From: Melitaea cinxia
Lineage: Eukaryota; Arthropoda; Insecta; Lepidoptera; Nymphalidae
Reading direction: 5' to 3'
NCBI RefSeq assembly: GCF_905220565.1
Contig: NC_059416.1
Span: 62,001 to 126,000 of the forward strand
Length of the DNA stretch: 64,000 nucleotides
Part shown: piece by piece, positions 13,086 to 24,500 of the stretch
Layout of the letters: every line of letters starts with the position of its first letter
How positions within the stretch are numbered: position 1 is the first letter of the stretch
Made by a program: the position numbers and the translations under genes
Notes under the pieces: generated by a model
Told to the model about the DNA's origin: nothing
Database searches by the model: none
What the model saw: only the letters and a program-made list of their open reading frames with translations

Positions 13086-13439
13086 TACGTCAATCATCGG
13101 TCTACAATAAATACGTAGCGAAATTATACTTAATGTCTTATCTATGGCTAATTTATGTGATTGTACTGTAGCTATAAATAAAATGTTGAAAATATATTTA
13201 CGAGTATATCATACGATTTTTTAACTTTAGTATTTGACAATATAGCGATGCCAGCTTGATCTAGCACTTTATACTTGAAATTTTAAATTTTACTTCAAAT
13301 GTTAAATTATTAATCCTAGGGACATATCAATCAATCCTTACAGTACAGATAGGCTTAGCATTTGTATTTTGTAGTTTTAATAGACTTTTTTAATTAAACT
13401 TTTAATTTTTAAAAATTTTAATTTTTTAAAATATAATAC

Positions 13440-13650
13440 AAGCGATTACTTTAGCTTATAGACGAATTAAACACCAGAAGCATTGCAAATGGCCAGACCG
13501 TGGTCACCTCACTCACCACAGGAACGTAATACTACTTGGGAGCAATGTTATTTAGCTGTGATCTTCTGTAAGGTCGAGGTCATCTCCAGTCGGTTTGCTC
13601 CAGATTTTGAGCAGGATACAGCCTGCGGTGCCCTGCCTCAGTGAACTCTT
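13440..13650 (+). repeat. Family A retroelement fragment next to exon A
   Basis: Diverged copy of the 2078-2400 repeat. 'gcttatagacgaattaaacaccagaagc', GTTATTTAGCTGTGATCTTC and 'tttgagcaggata' occur in the same order. It ends about 60 bp before the 3' splice site at 13709, so old repeat sequence occupies the intron region where a branch point would be expected. Confidence 0.6.
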
Positions 13651-13709
13651 GGTCTGTGACCTACGATTGTGTACGATGTATGTGAGTCATGTATGGTGTA
13701 TTGTTCCAG

Positions 13710-13847
13710 GCGCGGGCCAGGCGCGCTACCTGGGCCGCGAGGTGGGCCAGCTGTCGCAGCTGCACCACGGCGTGCGCGGCGCCGTGTTCGCGGTCGACTC
13801 GCGCACGATCTACCTGCACGACTTCCACTACGACGGCGAGGGGCCCG
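13710..13847 (+). CDS. Skeletor: Skeletor-like gene, exon A (first half of DM13 no. 1)
   Basis: Internal coding exon of 138 nt bounded by TTGTTCCAG and GTGAGT. It is phase 1 at both ends (a one-base G carried over on each side). It encodes about 46 residues, including YLGREVGQL, HHGVRGAVFAVDSRTIYL and HDFHYDGEGP. This is the opening half of a DM13 domain, a short extracellular module found beside DOMON domains in Skeletor and Knickkopf proteins. GC content is around 70% by eye in very AT-rich surroundings. The reading frame continues into exon B, where G+CG gives Ala. The 5' exon(s) with start codon and signal peptide were not found upstream. In the fly, Skeletor isoform A is described as a spindle-matrix protein, while the DM13/DOMON isoforms are distinct; function in this species is inferred by family only. 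Confidence 0.88.
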
Positions 13848-15189
13848 GTGAGTACTCTGTTATACTGTATTTATTTCTATTAGCCTTTATGATGGATGAG
13901 ACTTAGATACTTAACCTGAGTAACATATGAATAATCAAAATTACTTTCAAAACTCAAGCTTGATATTAAATTGAAGAAGTGAACACACGTATCGTATAAA
14001 CAGTATTAGATAATGACAAACACACATGAATATATTTTACACACATTGCTGCGCACACAGCTCGACTCACCTCAACATTCTCAAAGTTGAGGGTTCCCGA
14101 CCCTCGACGTCTCTATACTGCACTCGAACGGTTCTGAAGTTTGTGCATTTGCATTCCACTCGAAACAACTTCACTTCGGACAAAGCTGTCGCCATTTCGT
14201 TGATTATTCAAATTTATTCAAAATTTCCGCACATTGAGTATAAACTACTTACTTCACTAACTTAATATATTGTGAAACAAACGATTATGCATACTTTATC
14301 TTAATTATTAGTAAATATTAGAAATAATTCGCAACAGTGCCGAATAAATCATTAAATACATAAAAAAAATATTTTAGACCAAACGATTTTACGTTCACTG
14401 AACACGTCAAACTGAGTTACAGTTTAATTTGTAAATATCGGTACAACAATATGAACAAACGTGGTAAATATCTCTTTTTATAAATAAATCATAGTGTTAG
14501 TAACGACATAAGGTAAAAAACTAATGCAGTAATAACTTCCTTAAATCTCTCATAATTTCTGTGTAAAATAAAATTGAAAGTAGAAGATGTACGAAGTGTG
14601 TCAATTGAAATGAACCATACACCAAAATGATGAAAATATTTAAGCAAATGAAACCACCGAAGTCACGAGGCTAGCCAATTGAAAACAATGCTTACATTTA
14701 ACTTTTTTTACAAACCGGATCTTCACACAAATTGCTATGTTTTATTTGTGTGTAATGATATAAATTGTTTTGGAAAATATATAAATCATTAAAATAGGTA
14801 ACCTGCTTTCTCATCGCCTTAAGAGGAAGACCAAAATACTTTTCGTTTGAGGCTATTATATTCAAGTCTATTGTGTAGTTTGAAGTATGGCTTACGATTT
14901 AAATTTCGGATTTAAAGTTCTTCACACATCACAAACACTAGCTATGTAGGAGGTTAACAATTTGAAGGTTCTATACTTTGAGAAAAAATGCAAAGGTCGC
15001 GGTCGTGAGTATCGTCGGCATTCCTACAAACAAAACAATAGACATTGAAGAGAATTAAATATCTCAGAGAGATAATGAATAGCGAGATGTTGGAAATAAA
15101 CACTAAACAATTAATATTGTGCCCACGCTTTACAACACATACATTACATTAATTGACGGATGTAAACACATACATAAACATTTTGTATA
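13848..15189. other. Intronic sequence, nothing recognised
   Basis: AT-rich intron. No RNA gene, repeat boundary or exon could be supported. Confidence 0.5.
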
Positions 15190-15191
15190 CA

Positions 15192-15312
15192 ACTAGGGTA
15201 CAAACAAGTGTACGCTTCACCTGATGGAAAGCGATAAACGTAGCTTATTGCCTTAAACACTAGGAGCGTCGCAAGCGCGTTGCCAACCCTACCTTTGACT
15301 CTTCTTGAGAGC
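15192..15312 (+). repeat. Family A retroelement fragment
   Basis: Diverged copy of the start of the 2078-2400 repeat: 'ctagggtacaaacaag', 'ttcacctgatggaaag' and 'gcgtcgcaagcgcgttgcc' occur in order. Confidence 0.6.
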
Positions 15313-16435
15313 TTAGGAGCTTAGTAGGAGGTCAGTTATGTTGTTGCGAAATGGAAGGAAGTTAATGTATGGCGTGCCTCGGAACATAGTAAATTAGCCA
15401 TTGCGCAATATGTATTCTAAACCTTGAATACTCAGAGCCCAAGTGGACAGGACCATCATCCTAGGTGTCTTGGGATGAAAGATCTCTCATTTCTAATAAT
15501 GATCATTAACGTAACAAATGCAACAATATTTGCTCAACGTAACATTTGGATGGTGTTTTAGTCTACTTGGACGTTATACGATGCTCAACATACAATACTC
15601 TTACAGTTGAAATTTCTTTTAATTTTAATACAGACACTACGTTACGTAATTTGAGCCCAACTTCGTTTACTTTCATGTAAAAAACTGAAATTGCAGTTCG
15701 TTCGTACATTTTAAAAGGAGATTCGAGTGTAAAACAATCTTAAAGTTATATATGTGCATGAAACTTGTAACAACTTCAGTGCGGTCGCCGGCGCGGCGGT
15801 AATTAGTTAGCACACGTGTCGTTTCACATGAAAACTAGTTCTTAAAATTGAACCCTACGTTCTGGGTAGTAGGGTATAATTCATAACATGTATACAATTG
15901 TGTAGAAATTAGTTCAAAGTGTTATTTTATTGTTAGTATTATTCAAGAGAAGTTTTGATAATTTCGTCAATTGTTATTTGGTTTTAAATATAAATGAGTC
16001 TATTTACTTAATGAACAATTTCATTGCTAACAATATCTTGATATTTCTTTGTGATTATTATAATTGTTTAAAGTAAGCACAGAAATGCTTGTTTGTATAA
16101 TTTTTGCCACTTATTTTATACCTTTATAATTAAAAAAAATTGGCAGTTTTAGAGACTGCCGATAGAAGTGAAAACTTAAAACTTTTAATTCTAAAATTTG
16201 CATATCGGTGACGCGAGTGCACGAGATTTCATTCATCTAAAAAGCGAACGCAAACGGCCGCTGCGCGTGACACCATGAGCATGTCCGTCACGCGAACTCA
16301 TAAGATTTTCCTTTATTAGATAGTGCTCAATGGGGCTAAAGAAATTTTCACTTAAAATAACCTTATTTTGATCTTATTAAGACATCAAATCTGGATATTT
16401 GTCAAAATTTCAAAACTATTTGTTTTTGAATTCAT
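15313..16435. other. Intronic sequence, nothing recognised
   Basis: No feature could be supported here. Confidence 0.5.
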
Positions 16436-16801
16436 TTAAACCGACTCCGACGCCGCGTTGGCGCAACGGTTACGGCCATGGATTGTACCTGTTGCGCTGG
16501 CGGTTGCGGGTTCGATCCCCGCACATGACAAACATCTGTATTGGCCATACAGGTGTTTGACGTGGTCTGGGTGTTTGTGCAGTCCTTGTGGGTCTCCCCA
16601 CCGTGCCTCGGAGAGCACGTTAAGCCGTCGGTCCCGCTTGTTATCATGTACACCTGATAGCGATCGTTACTCATAGTAGGGAATATATCCACCAACCCGC
16701 ATTAGAGCAGCGTGGTGGATTAAGCTCTGATCCTTCTCCTACATGGGGAAAGAGGCCTATGCCCAGTAGTGGGATATTCAGGCCGTAGCGTTAAACCGAC
16801 T
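16436..16801 (+). mobile_element. SINE-1, complete copy with 11-bp target duplications
   Basis: A 344-bp insertion (16447-16790) is flanked by TTAAACCGACT at 16436-16446 and 16791-16801. The head is tRNA-like: an A-box region GTTGGCGCAACGG and a B-box GGTTCGATCCCCGC at 16510-16523, the internal promoter of RNA polymerase III. A hairpin follows at 16529-16559. The body carries GTGCCTCGGAGAGCACGTTA, and the tail ends GAGGCCTATGCCCAGTAGTGG, which resembles the 3' end of the RTE-type LINE at 55124-56617. It landed in a CCGACTTC-ended repeat, splitting off that element's first bases. Short frames inside are not genes. Confidence 0.9.
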
Positions 16802-17045
16802 TCAAAAAAGAAGGAGATTACTTAATTCGTCCTCATATATATATATATTGTATGTTGGGGAATAAGAGATATCTCCGGTGTGGACCATCATCCCATCCGG
16901 AATCCCAGAAAAATCGAGGGAAATCCTTGAAAATCGTAGTGAAGACTAGTGTGTTTGTTAATTTTTTTCGTCTACTTACATTGTATTACTTGTCGATGTA
17001 ATTGAAGTCGGTTTTTTTTCGTTTTCGAGCAAACACAATTATTAT
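16791..17045 (+). repeat. CCGACTTC-ended repeat interrupted by SINE-1
   Basis: Copy of the element at 600-1475: TTAAACCGACTTCAAAAAAG at the start, GATGTAATTGAAGTCGG and a T-run near the end, then 'cgagcaaacacaattatta'. Its first 11 bases are duplicated by the SINE insertion at 16436-16801. Confidence 0.7.
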
Positions 17046-17549
17046 TATTATTGAAATATATGTTCAATTGTACATATGTATAATACATATATCACAAATC
17101 CATATCCCGTGGTTGTAAGGATACTGCTACGCTATTACTAAACTAAGTGGAACAAGGTGTAGCGAGTAAATTAAACGTGTGACTTCAACGAGAGCAGCTC
17201 GTCGTCACTCGCTGTGAGCCGCAGCAGACGAAGCTCGACTTATGAAGTCGTGTCGGGTCTTCTCGTCTGCGAGGAAATTTAAATTCGGTAATTGTAAGGA
17301 AATAGGCGTATCTGAGGAAAGATAGTATTTCTTTTCATTGTTTGGAACGTTATTGATTTTTTACCAGCAATGAAGGTATTTTTATTGATTAAAATTTGTT
17401 TTATAATTGAACAAAAAAGGTATAACGCTGAGAAAACTTATAATATAAATTTTTTATTGTAAATATTTGTTTTATTTTAATTATATTTGACATATTGAAT
17501 ACTCGTTACTGAATTTTATATATAATATATAATTATTAGCACAATAGCT

Positions 17550-17862
17550 GTGTTTGATAGCAAATGAAAAAAACTGACTTCAGTAACATCGACAATTATA
17601 CAACGTAAGTAAACGAAAAAATTAACAAATGCACTGGTCGTCACGACGATTTTCAAAGGTTCCCCTCGATTTCTCTAGGATTTCATCATCAGATCCTAGT
17701 CTCCTTACGATAGTACCACTCTCGGGATATCTCCTTTCCAACGAAAAAAAGAATTATCAAAATCGGTTCATAAACGACGAAGTTATCCCGGAACATACAT
17801 TACATATATACATACGGTCGAATTAAGTAACCTCCTTTTTTGAAGCCGGTTAAAAATATTTT
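17550..17862 (-). repeat. CCGACTTC-ended repeat, inverted copy
   Basis: Plus strand starts 'ctgtgtttgatagcaaatg', has AAACTGACTTCAGTAACATC and the block 'atcctagtctccttacgatag', and ends 'gaattaagtaacctcc', then 'gaagccggttaaaaat'. Same family as 4022-4330. Confidence 0.65.
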
Positions 17863-18539
17863 TAAATCTCATTTCAAGCTGATACTTCGTAGTTTTCATA
17901 AGACACAAGTAACATGTATTAAGATTAAAATTTAAGTTAAAAGTATTATTTAATTTGCTCGCTTCTTTAAACAAAATTCAATCACAGTCTCATGAATACT
18001 CACTGCTCGGTGTGTCTCACCGCCGTATTTTGGCGTTTGTTGTGGGCGCAGATGTAACATACAAGCCGGCGCTTTCCACCTAATGAGAGAGGAACACACG
18101 TGGACAGTTTCATCACATTTTGAACCTCATAGCCACTGTGATAAGGACTTAACTTGCGTAACTTTAACGACCATACAGTTTGTCACTCGAGATAAGTAGC
18201 GTAGTAGAATTTAATGTCTTATATAAACGCAGGAAAGAGTAGATTCGTATGAAATATTTATGTGACTGTCATCGTCGTACGCTCTACAAATTATTTGAAG
18301 TAATTGTAAAAAATCGCTGGAGCACATTTTCCGTACTTTTTCGGCGTTAAAGGCACATCGAGCTTGATTTGTAGCGAGTCGTAAAGTTTTATATTTCAGC
18401 GAGAGCGCCACGCGCCGCTGTCGTAGGCGGACACTTCTAAGAAAGTGAAACCGATTTTATATTTCGACGATATTGGGTACATTTGTATTGCTTAACACTA
18501 GTCACTGTATTTTTATTATCGATCCTTTCTATTGTAGAG
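17863..18539. other. Intronic sequence, nothing recognised
   Basis: No feature could be supported here. Confidence 0.5.
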
Positions 18540-18626
18540 ATAGGGTCGGTAACGCGCTTACAATGCCAACCTGCCACCATCACAGGTGAGTCGTACGCTT
18601 GTTTCCCGACCTAGTTGTATATGAAA
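18540..18626 (-). repeat. Family A retroelement fragment, inverted
   Basis: Plus strand carries 'gggtcggtaacgcgctt', 'atcacaggtgagtcgtacgcttg' and 'cccgacctagttgtat', the complement of the start of the 2078-2400 repeat. Confidence 0.55.
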
Positions 18627-19149
18627 AAATGATAAAAGAGGTATGTAATACATACATACTCCTAGTTGTCTCCAACTACAGTAAATCAAAACATTAAGCA
18701 CTAATTTTTAAATTTGTGGAATCCGCGAATCAACGTTTTAAATGGGCAAGATCCTGCAGGTCAATAAGTGTTGTGTCATAAATGTCAATAAGTGAGATCC
18801 TGCGTGATTGAAACCACTTCCTGACACGAGGCTTGTGTTTGATACTCAAAAAAAGTTTCATTTGTATTATGTGAATAAGAAATTGATTATATAAAAATGT
18901 AAATTCAGTAAATGAATGCAGAATAAGAAGTAATATATCAGTTATATAATATAGTAAGAGCGTGAGCGATCACGTGGCGTCGTATGGAGCGGGCTCGGGG
19001 TGATTTCCCGCGGGGCGCCGCGACTTACATGCATGCGAAGATTGCTCTCCATTTGACGACGCGGTTCGCGGTTGTATTTGGAGTATTCTTATTATTATTA
19101 AAGTGGAATAATATTTCAATAACGTATATAATGTACACAATATAGACAA
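18627..19149. other. Intronic sequence with a small GC-rich patch
   Basis: Mostly AT-rich. A GC-rich patch at about 18958-19023 (GGCGTCGTATGGAGCGGGCT and CCCGCGGGGCGCC) stands out but has no splice-bounded frame. Confidence 0.4.
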
Positions 19150-19334
19150 TACAACCGCTCAGGTGTAGTGCTACAAAGGCACCTAAACACCGACGGTTTT
19201 CGGCTTCGATTCCCGCTCGGGATAGATATTTGTATTTACACAAATATTTCTTTCCGGTTTGGATGTCTGCCCTTGTGGGTCTCCCCACCGTGCCTCGGAG
19301 AGCACGTTAAGGTATCGGTCTCGTTTGTAATTAA
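19150..19334 (+). mobile_element. SINE-1, diverged copy cut by the retrovirus
   Basis: Has a degenerate B-box region (GGCTTCGATTCCCGCTCGGG), the following hairpin region, 'gggtctccccaccgtgcctcgg' and GAGAGCACGTTAAGG. The copy stops within its body close to the 5' LTR at 19339, so the retrovirus probably inserted into or just beside it. Confidence 0.65.
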
Positions 19335-19338
19335 AATG

Positions 19339-19716
19339 TGTTACACTAGCCTAACCCCACGGTATCAGTGTGCCTCCGACTTAACTTCATACGAAGATAA
19401 TTAAACAATATATTTGAATATAAGAAACCCAGGTGTGCCCACAACCTTATTTTCTCTGTACGGCACACGTGCAAGATTTCAACATCATTTCGGACGAAGA
19501 TGGCAAGCAACGGAAAGCGACCACCGCAGAGACCACCGCAGCGACGGCCACACCGTGGAAACCTTTCTTCAACTTCGTTTTATTAAATCATTCTTTTACT
19601 TAACATCAGTAGGGAATCACCTCTCTTTAGTTATAAGTTTAATTGTAATTTAATATAATAAATTATTATAAGTAAATTGCTTTTTTTTGGCATCTGCGGC
19701 TGCAACAATCGTAACT
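19339..19716 (+). repeat. 5' LTR of the endogenous retrovirus
   Basis: Starts TGTTAC and ends GTAACT, a nearly inverted pair. It is 378 bp and matches the 3' LTR except A at 19655. AATAAA at 19657-19662 is the likely polyadenylation signal. A 79-codon frame (19414-19653) is repeated in the other LTR only because the LTRs are identical; it has no protein character. Confidence 0.95.
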
Positions 19717-19733
19717 GGCGCAGTCGGTAGGAT
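19716..19733 (+). other. Primer-binding site
   Basis: TGGCGCAGTCGGTAGGAT directly at the 5' LTR end (first T shared with the LTR) fits a tRNA 3' end in CCA. From family knowledge, this sequence resembles the tRNA-Ser primer site of the 297/17.6 group of insect errantiviruses. Confidence 0.8.
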
Positions 19734-19963
19734 AGTACTCGCGGGCCGGTTCGCGAGATTCGGGATCAAAAATCATCACGACGCGTGCCACCCGTGTGGT
19801 TTTCGAACTACGATCGAGTACTATACGAAGAATCTACAGAAGTTGCAGCCAAAGAGAATCTAGAAATCGATTCGGCTAAGAAAAATGCAAAGGTAGGTAC
19901 CTTGAATCTTTCAAGTTCCTTACCCAAACCTATCCTATAAGTATTTTATTATAATTAAATGAT

Positions 19964-20168
19964 CCATAAAAATTATATCGCATAATTTTTATGTCTGAAT
20001 TTTAGTCGTATTATACATATTTTATATAATATATATCTGTGTGTTAATTTTAATTCACTTATTATATTTAGGTAAGCCGTAAAAATTATATCGCATAATT
20101 TTTATGTGTGAATTTTAGGAGTATTATACATATTTTATAATTATAATTTATACAACTGTGTTAATTTA
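19964..20168 (+). repeat. Duplicated leader element with palindromes
   Basis: Two copies of a roughly 90-bp unit lie 113 bp apart in the untranslated leader. Each is centred on the near-palindrome TAAAAATTATATCGCATAAT plus TTTTAT (19966-19992 and 20080-20105). This is the position where the fly gypsy element carries its repeated insulator. Whether this unit has any regulatory role is unknown. Confidence 0.75.
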
Positions 20169-20281
20169 TAATTTCCAAAATTTTTCATCCGCGAGAAATT
20201 AGGAATAGTAGGTTAAGTAATATTAGGTTAAATTCAAATAGAAGTAATTTATTTGACGAGAACAGGCATTTTTCAGAAAAT

Positions 20282-21547
20282 ATGGCTCAATACGAGTTAG
20301 ACGCGATTTATAAATCACTGAGGATGTTACCCGAATTCGATGGGAACCCTCACATTTTGACTCGTTTTATAAATCTTTGCGATCAGATAGTCTTAACACA
20401 TATAGGCACTGAACCGGAACATCAGTTAGGGAATTTGGCATTAATTAACGGTATTCTAAATAAAATTACGGGTCCAGCAGCTAGATTAATAAATGCCAGC
20501 GGCATACCAGAGAATTGGCAGGGCATAAAAAATGCGCTTATTAATAATTTCGCTGATCATCGTGATGAGACAGCGCTCTATAGTGACCTTTCGATGCAGA
20601 CCCAAGGTTCCAGCACACCACAGGAATTTTATGAGAGGTGTCAAAACCTTTTTAGCACGATTATGACCTATATATCGTTACACGAAACTATCCCTACAAC
20701 TATTATAGCTAAGCGAACATTATATCAAAAGCTAACACTGCAAGCTTATTTGCGAGGCCTTAAAGACCCCCTAGGTTATAGAATTAGATGCATGCGACCA
20801 GAATCAATGGAGAAGGCATTAGAATATGTACAGGAGGAATTGAATACGTTATATATGCAACAGAGAAATGATAGTGGTCATTCAAATAAAAAAGAAATTA
20901 ATAATGTAAATCAGAATAATCATAATCATTATCTACCGCTTAACAATTTTGTACCTAAATCATTCAATTTCCCGATAAAACCATCTAATTTAAATATGCC
21001 TGGTCCATCACGACCATATGGTAATCATAATTTTCAAGGTTTTAAACCAAATGTTCCACCCCAAACGCAGCAGCAACGCGGACTCACACGTACCCAACAA
21101 ATTATGCGCGCTATGCCTCCGAATTATAGCCCCCAGAGTAATATGTTTAGATTAAATAGACCTTACCAGCAGCAGCATTCTAATCATTTTAATAACCAGC
21201 CACGTCCAATGAGCGGCGTCAGCCATTTTATTCCAAAAGTCTTACCACCAACCCTTAGTGGGCATGATTGGCGTAAATCAGGCAACCCACCACCGACAAA
21301 CTATTCAAAAGTACGCGAAGTAAATTACAATGAGTTTGACTATGACGACAACGACATATACGACTATGACTATAATGACTATTCAAATTACGATCCAAAC
21401 TATTTTATATACGAACAAACCGACTACTTACCTTATGATAATTATGAGCCTTGTCCAGAGTCAGTGTCAGTAGAGGAAATTGAAAATCTACAAAGTGCTG
21501 ATAACGTAAATTTTCAGAAGGACCGGAAATCAGAAAAGCCAAAATAG
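20282..21547 (+). CDS. gag: Gag of the endogenous retrovirus
   Basis: A 421-residue open frame starting at ATG 20282, after a leader of about 570 nt. The first half (LPEFDGNP, YERCQNLFSTI and LRGLKDPLGYRIR regions) has the helical capsid-like character of errantivirus Gag. The middle (about residues 205-350) is rich in Asn, Pro and Gln. The C-terminal part (about 350-390) is a Tyr/Asp-rich acidic stretch. There is no CCHC zinc knuckle, which is usual for errantiviruses. It would form the particle core. The stop is TAG at 21545-21547. Pol overlaps in the -1 frame from 21505, and a candidate slippery site is at 21508-21514. Confidence 0.9.
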   Translation: MAQYELDAIYKSLRMLPEFDGNPHILTRFINLCDQIVLTHIGTEPEHQLGNLALINGILNKITGPAARLINASGIPENWQGIKNALINNFADHRDETALYSDLSMQTQGSSTPQEFYERCQNLFSTIMTYISLHETIPTTIIAKRTLYQKLTLQAYLRGLKDPLGYRIRCMRPESMEKALEYVQEELNTLYMQQRNDSGHSNKKEINNVNQNNHNHYLPLNNFVPKSFNFPIKPSNLNMPGPSRPYGNHNFQGFKPNVPPQTQQQRGLTRTQQIMRAMPPNYSPQSNMFRLNRPYQQQHSNHFNNQPRPMSGVSHFIPKVLPPTLSGHDWRKSGNPPPTNYSKVREVNYNEFDYDDNDIYDYDYNDYSNYDPNYFIYEQTDYLPYDNYEPCPESVSVEEIENLQSADNVNFQKDRKSEKPK

Positions 21548-24500
21548 AGGTTAATTTTCATATCCAAAGACAGCTAGGTTATATTCAAATATCTAACCCA
21601 CCACTCAAATTTTTATTAGATACGGGCACTAATCAGTCTTTCATTAGCCCCGAGGCTGTACAAAAATATTTTAGCCATATACCATTAAACTATGATCCTT
21701 TTGAAGTTACAAATGTGCACACTACTAGTAAAAACGACTACTCTATTACTCTTCCTTGCTTTCAGGAATTTTGCGAAAAAGATGATATAACTTTATTCGT
21801 ATACAAATTTCATAACTACTTTGACGGACTATTAGGTTTTGACTTATTAGACACTTACGGATCGAATATTGACCTTAGAAATAAAATGTTAATTACTCGC
21901 AATGCTGAAATACCTATTCACATGTATGACTCACGTAACGCGAATTTGTATGAAGAAATTATTCCGGCTAACTCATCAAAATTAGTTAGATTACCTATTA
22001 ATAGTTTAAATGGCGATGTTTTAATTGAAAATCAGGTAATTTGTAATTGTCATATATCCGAATGTTTAACAAAAGTAATTAATTATCGTGGATGGGTCGA
22101 AATAACCAATCCCACCTGTAACGATATCATATTTTCTATGGATAAACCGGTAGAAGCAGAATTATTTAATATTGAAAGCGCCGATATTGAAATTTTACCC
22201 AAACGCACGAAAGAAGTAATTTCTCGTTTAAGAACCCAGCATTTAAATCCAGAAGAACGTGCTAACTTAATTAATTTATGCGCTAACTACGCAGATATAT
22301 TTTACCTCGAAGGTGAACCATTAACATTCACCAACAAGATAAAACACAAAATTCGAACTACAGACGAAATCCCGGTACACACAAAAACTTATAGATATCC
22401 CTATATCCATCGGCAAGAAGTAAAAGACCAAATTCAGAAAATGCTCGATCAAAACATAATTAGGCCATCCGATTCCGCTTGGAGCTCGCCAATATGGGTA
22501 GTACCTAAGAAAGCAGATGCTTCAGGTAAAGTTAAGTGGCGTCTGGTTGTAGATTTTAGGAAAGTTAATGAAAAAACCATAGATGACAAATACCCCATAC
22601 CCAATATAACTGACGTACTAGACAAACTAGGGAAATGTCAATACTTCACAACTCTCGATTTAGCTAGTGGCTTTTATCAAGTTGAAATGGATCCCCATGA
22701 TATTCATAAAACCGCGTTCAATGTAGAAAACGGGCATTACGAATTTTTGCGTATGCCTATGGGCTTAAAGAACTCACCTTCAACTTTTCAGCGTGTCATG
22801 GACAATGTTCTAAAAGATCTACAGAACCAAGTATGTCTCGTGTATTTAGATGATATCATAGTCTTTAGTACCTCCCTTCAGGAGCATATAGTGAATTTAG
22901 AAAAAGTTTTCAAAAAATTGCGTGAATCTAATTTCAAAATCCAGATGGATAAGTCGGAATTTCTAAAATATGAAACTGAATTTTTAGGCCATGTAATAAG
23001 TAACGAGGGTGTTAAACCTAACCCTAATAAAATTCATGCTATTCAAAATTATCCATTGCCAAAAACTCCAACTGAAATTAAGCGTTTTCTAGGATTACTC
23101 GGGTATTACAGAAAGTTCATTCCCGATTTTGCACGTATAACAAAACCGCTAACTCAATGTCTGAAAAAAGGTTCAAAAATTAATTTAGATAAAAAATACA
23201 CGGATTGTTTTGAACATTGTAAAACGCTTTTGACAAACGATCCAATCTTACAGTATCCTGATTTCTCAAAGGAATTTATACTCACAACTGATGCGTCGAA
23301 CGTTGCCATAGGCGCAGTTTTGTCTCAAGGAACGATAGGTTCCGATAAGCCAATAGCCTATGCCTCGAGAACCCTTAATTCAAGTGAATGTAATTATAGT
23401 ACGATAGAAAAAGAGTTGCTTGCAATAGTTTGGGCCACAAAATACTTTCGACCGTATCTGTTTGGCCGCAAATTTAAAATTATCACGGATCATAAGCCCC
23501 TACAGTGGGTTATGAACCTAAAAGAACCCAGCTCGCGTCTTACGAGATGGCGTCTTAAGCTTTCTGAATACGATTTCACCGTTATCTATAAACAGGGAAA
23601 AAGTAATACTAATGCCGATGCTCTTTCTAGAATTGAACTTCACAATGATGAAACGAATTCCATAGCTGTAAACGTGTCAGAAAAATCTCACAGTTCATTC
23701 GATGACTCTAGAACAATAACGGCAAGCGAATCCTCTTCAAGGACTGCAACTGCACATACTAGCGACGAAGAACCTATATTAAATATTCCTATCTCAGAAG
23801 ATCCATTAAATAAATTTACTAGGCAGATCGTTTTTACTATTGTAGGTGATATTAAAAGCCGCACCGTCATTACAAAACCCTTTGAAAACCATACGCGAAT
23901 ATCGATACAATTATCAGAATCTAAGCTAGAGGAAGACGTTATTAATTCCGTAAAAGAGTACGTAAACCCTAAAATTAAAACCGGCTTATTAGTTAATCCA
24001 TGTGACGCCATGTACAAAATTATTCCTATAATACAGAGAACCTTTAAAAATTCATCTATGTTCCTAACCTTCACTAAACGTGAGGTTGAAAATGTACGTG
24101 AATATATTAAACAGCAAGATATAATTAACAAATACCACGAAGGTAAAACGAACCATCGAGGTATTAATGAAACTTATTTGGCATTATCTAGTAGATACTT
24201 TTGGCCAAAAATGAAAGAAAGTATTGCAAAAGTTATAAATTTATGTATTGTATGCGGAAAAGCCAAATATGACCGTAATCCTATAAGACAACAGTTTAGA
24301 TTAGTCCCTTCCGCTTCCAAACCGTTAGAATTAGTACATGTTGACTTACTTACTATTCAAAATGAAAAATTTCTTACTATTGTAGATGCGTTTTCTAAAT
24401 ATGCGCAAGCGTACCATCTGCGCGACTCAACCGCTATCAGCGTTTTACAAGGATTGCTTAGTTTTTGTACTCACCATGGTATACCGATGACAATAGTTAG

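Noticed and set aside
19414..19653. 79-codon frame found twice, identical, as a small protein gene
   Set aside because: Both copies lie in the two LTRs; identity is explained by LTR duplication.
23688..24131. 147-codon minus-strand frame
   Set aside because: Shadow of the pol frame on the opposite strand.
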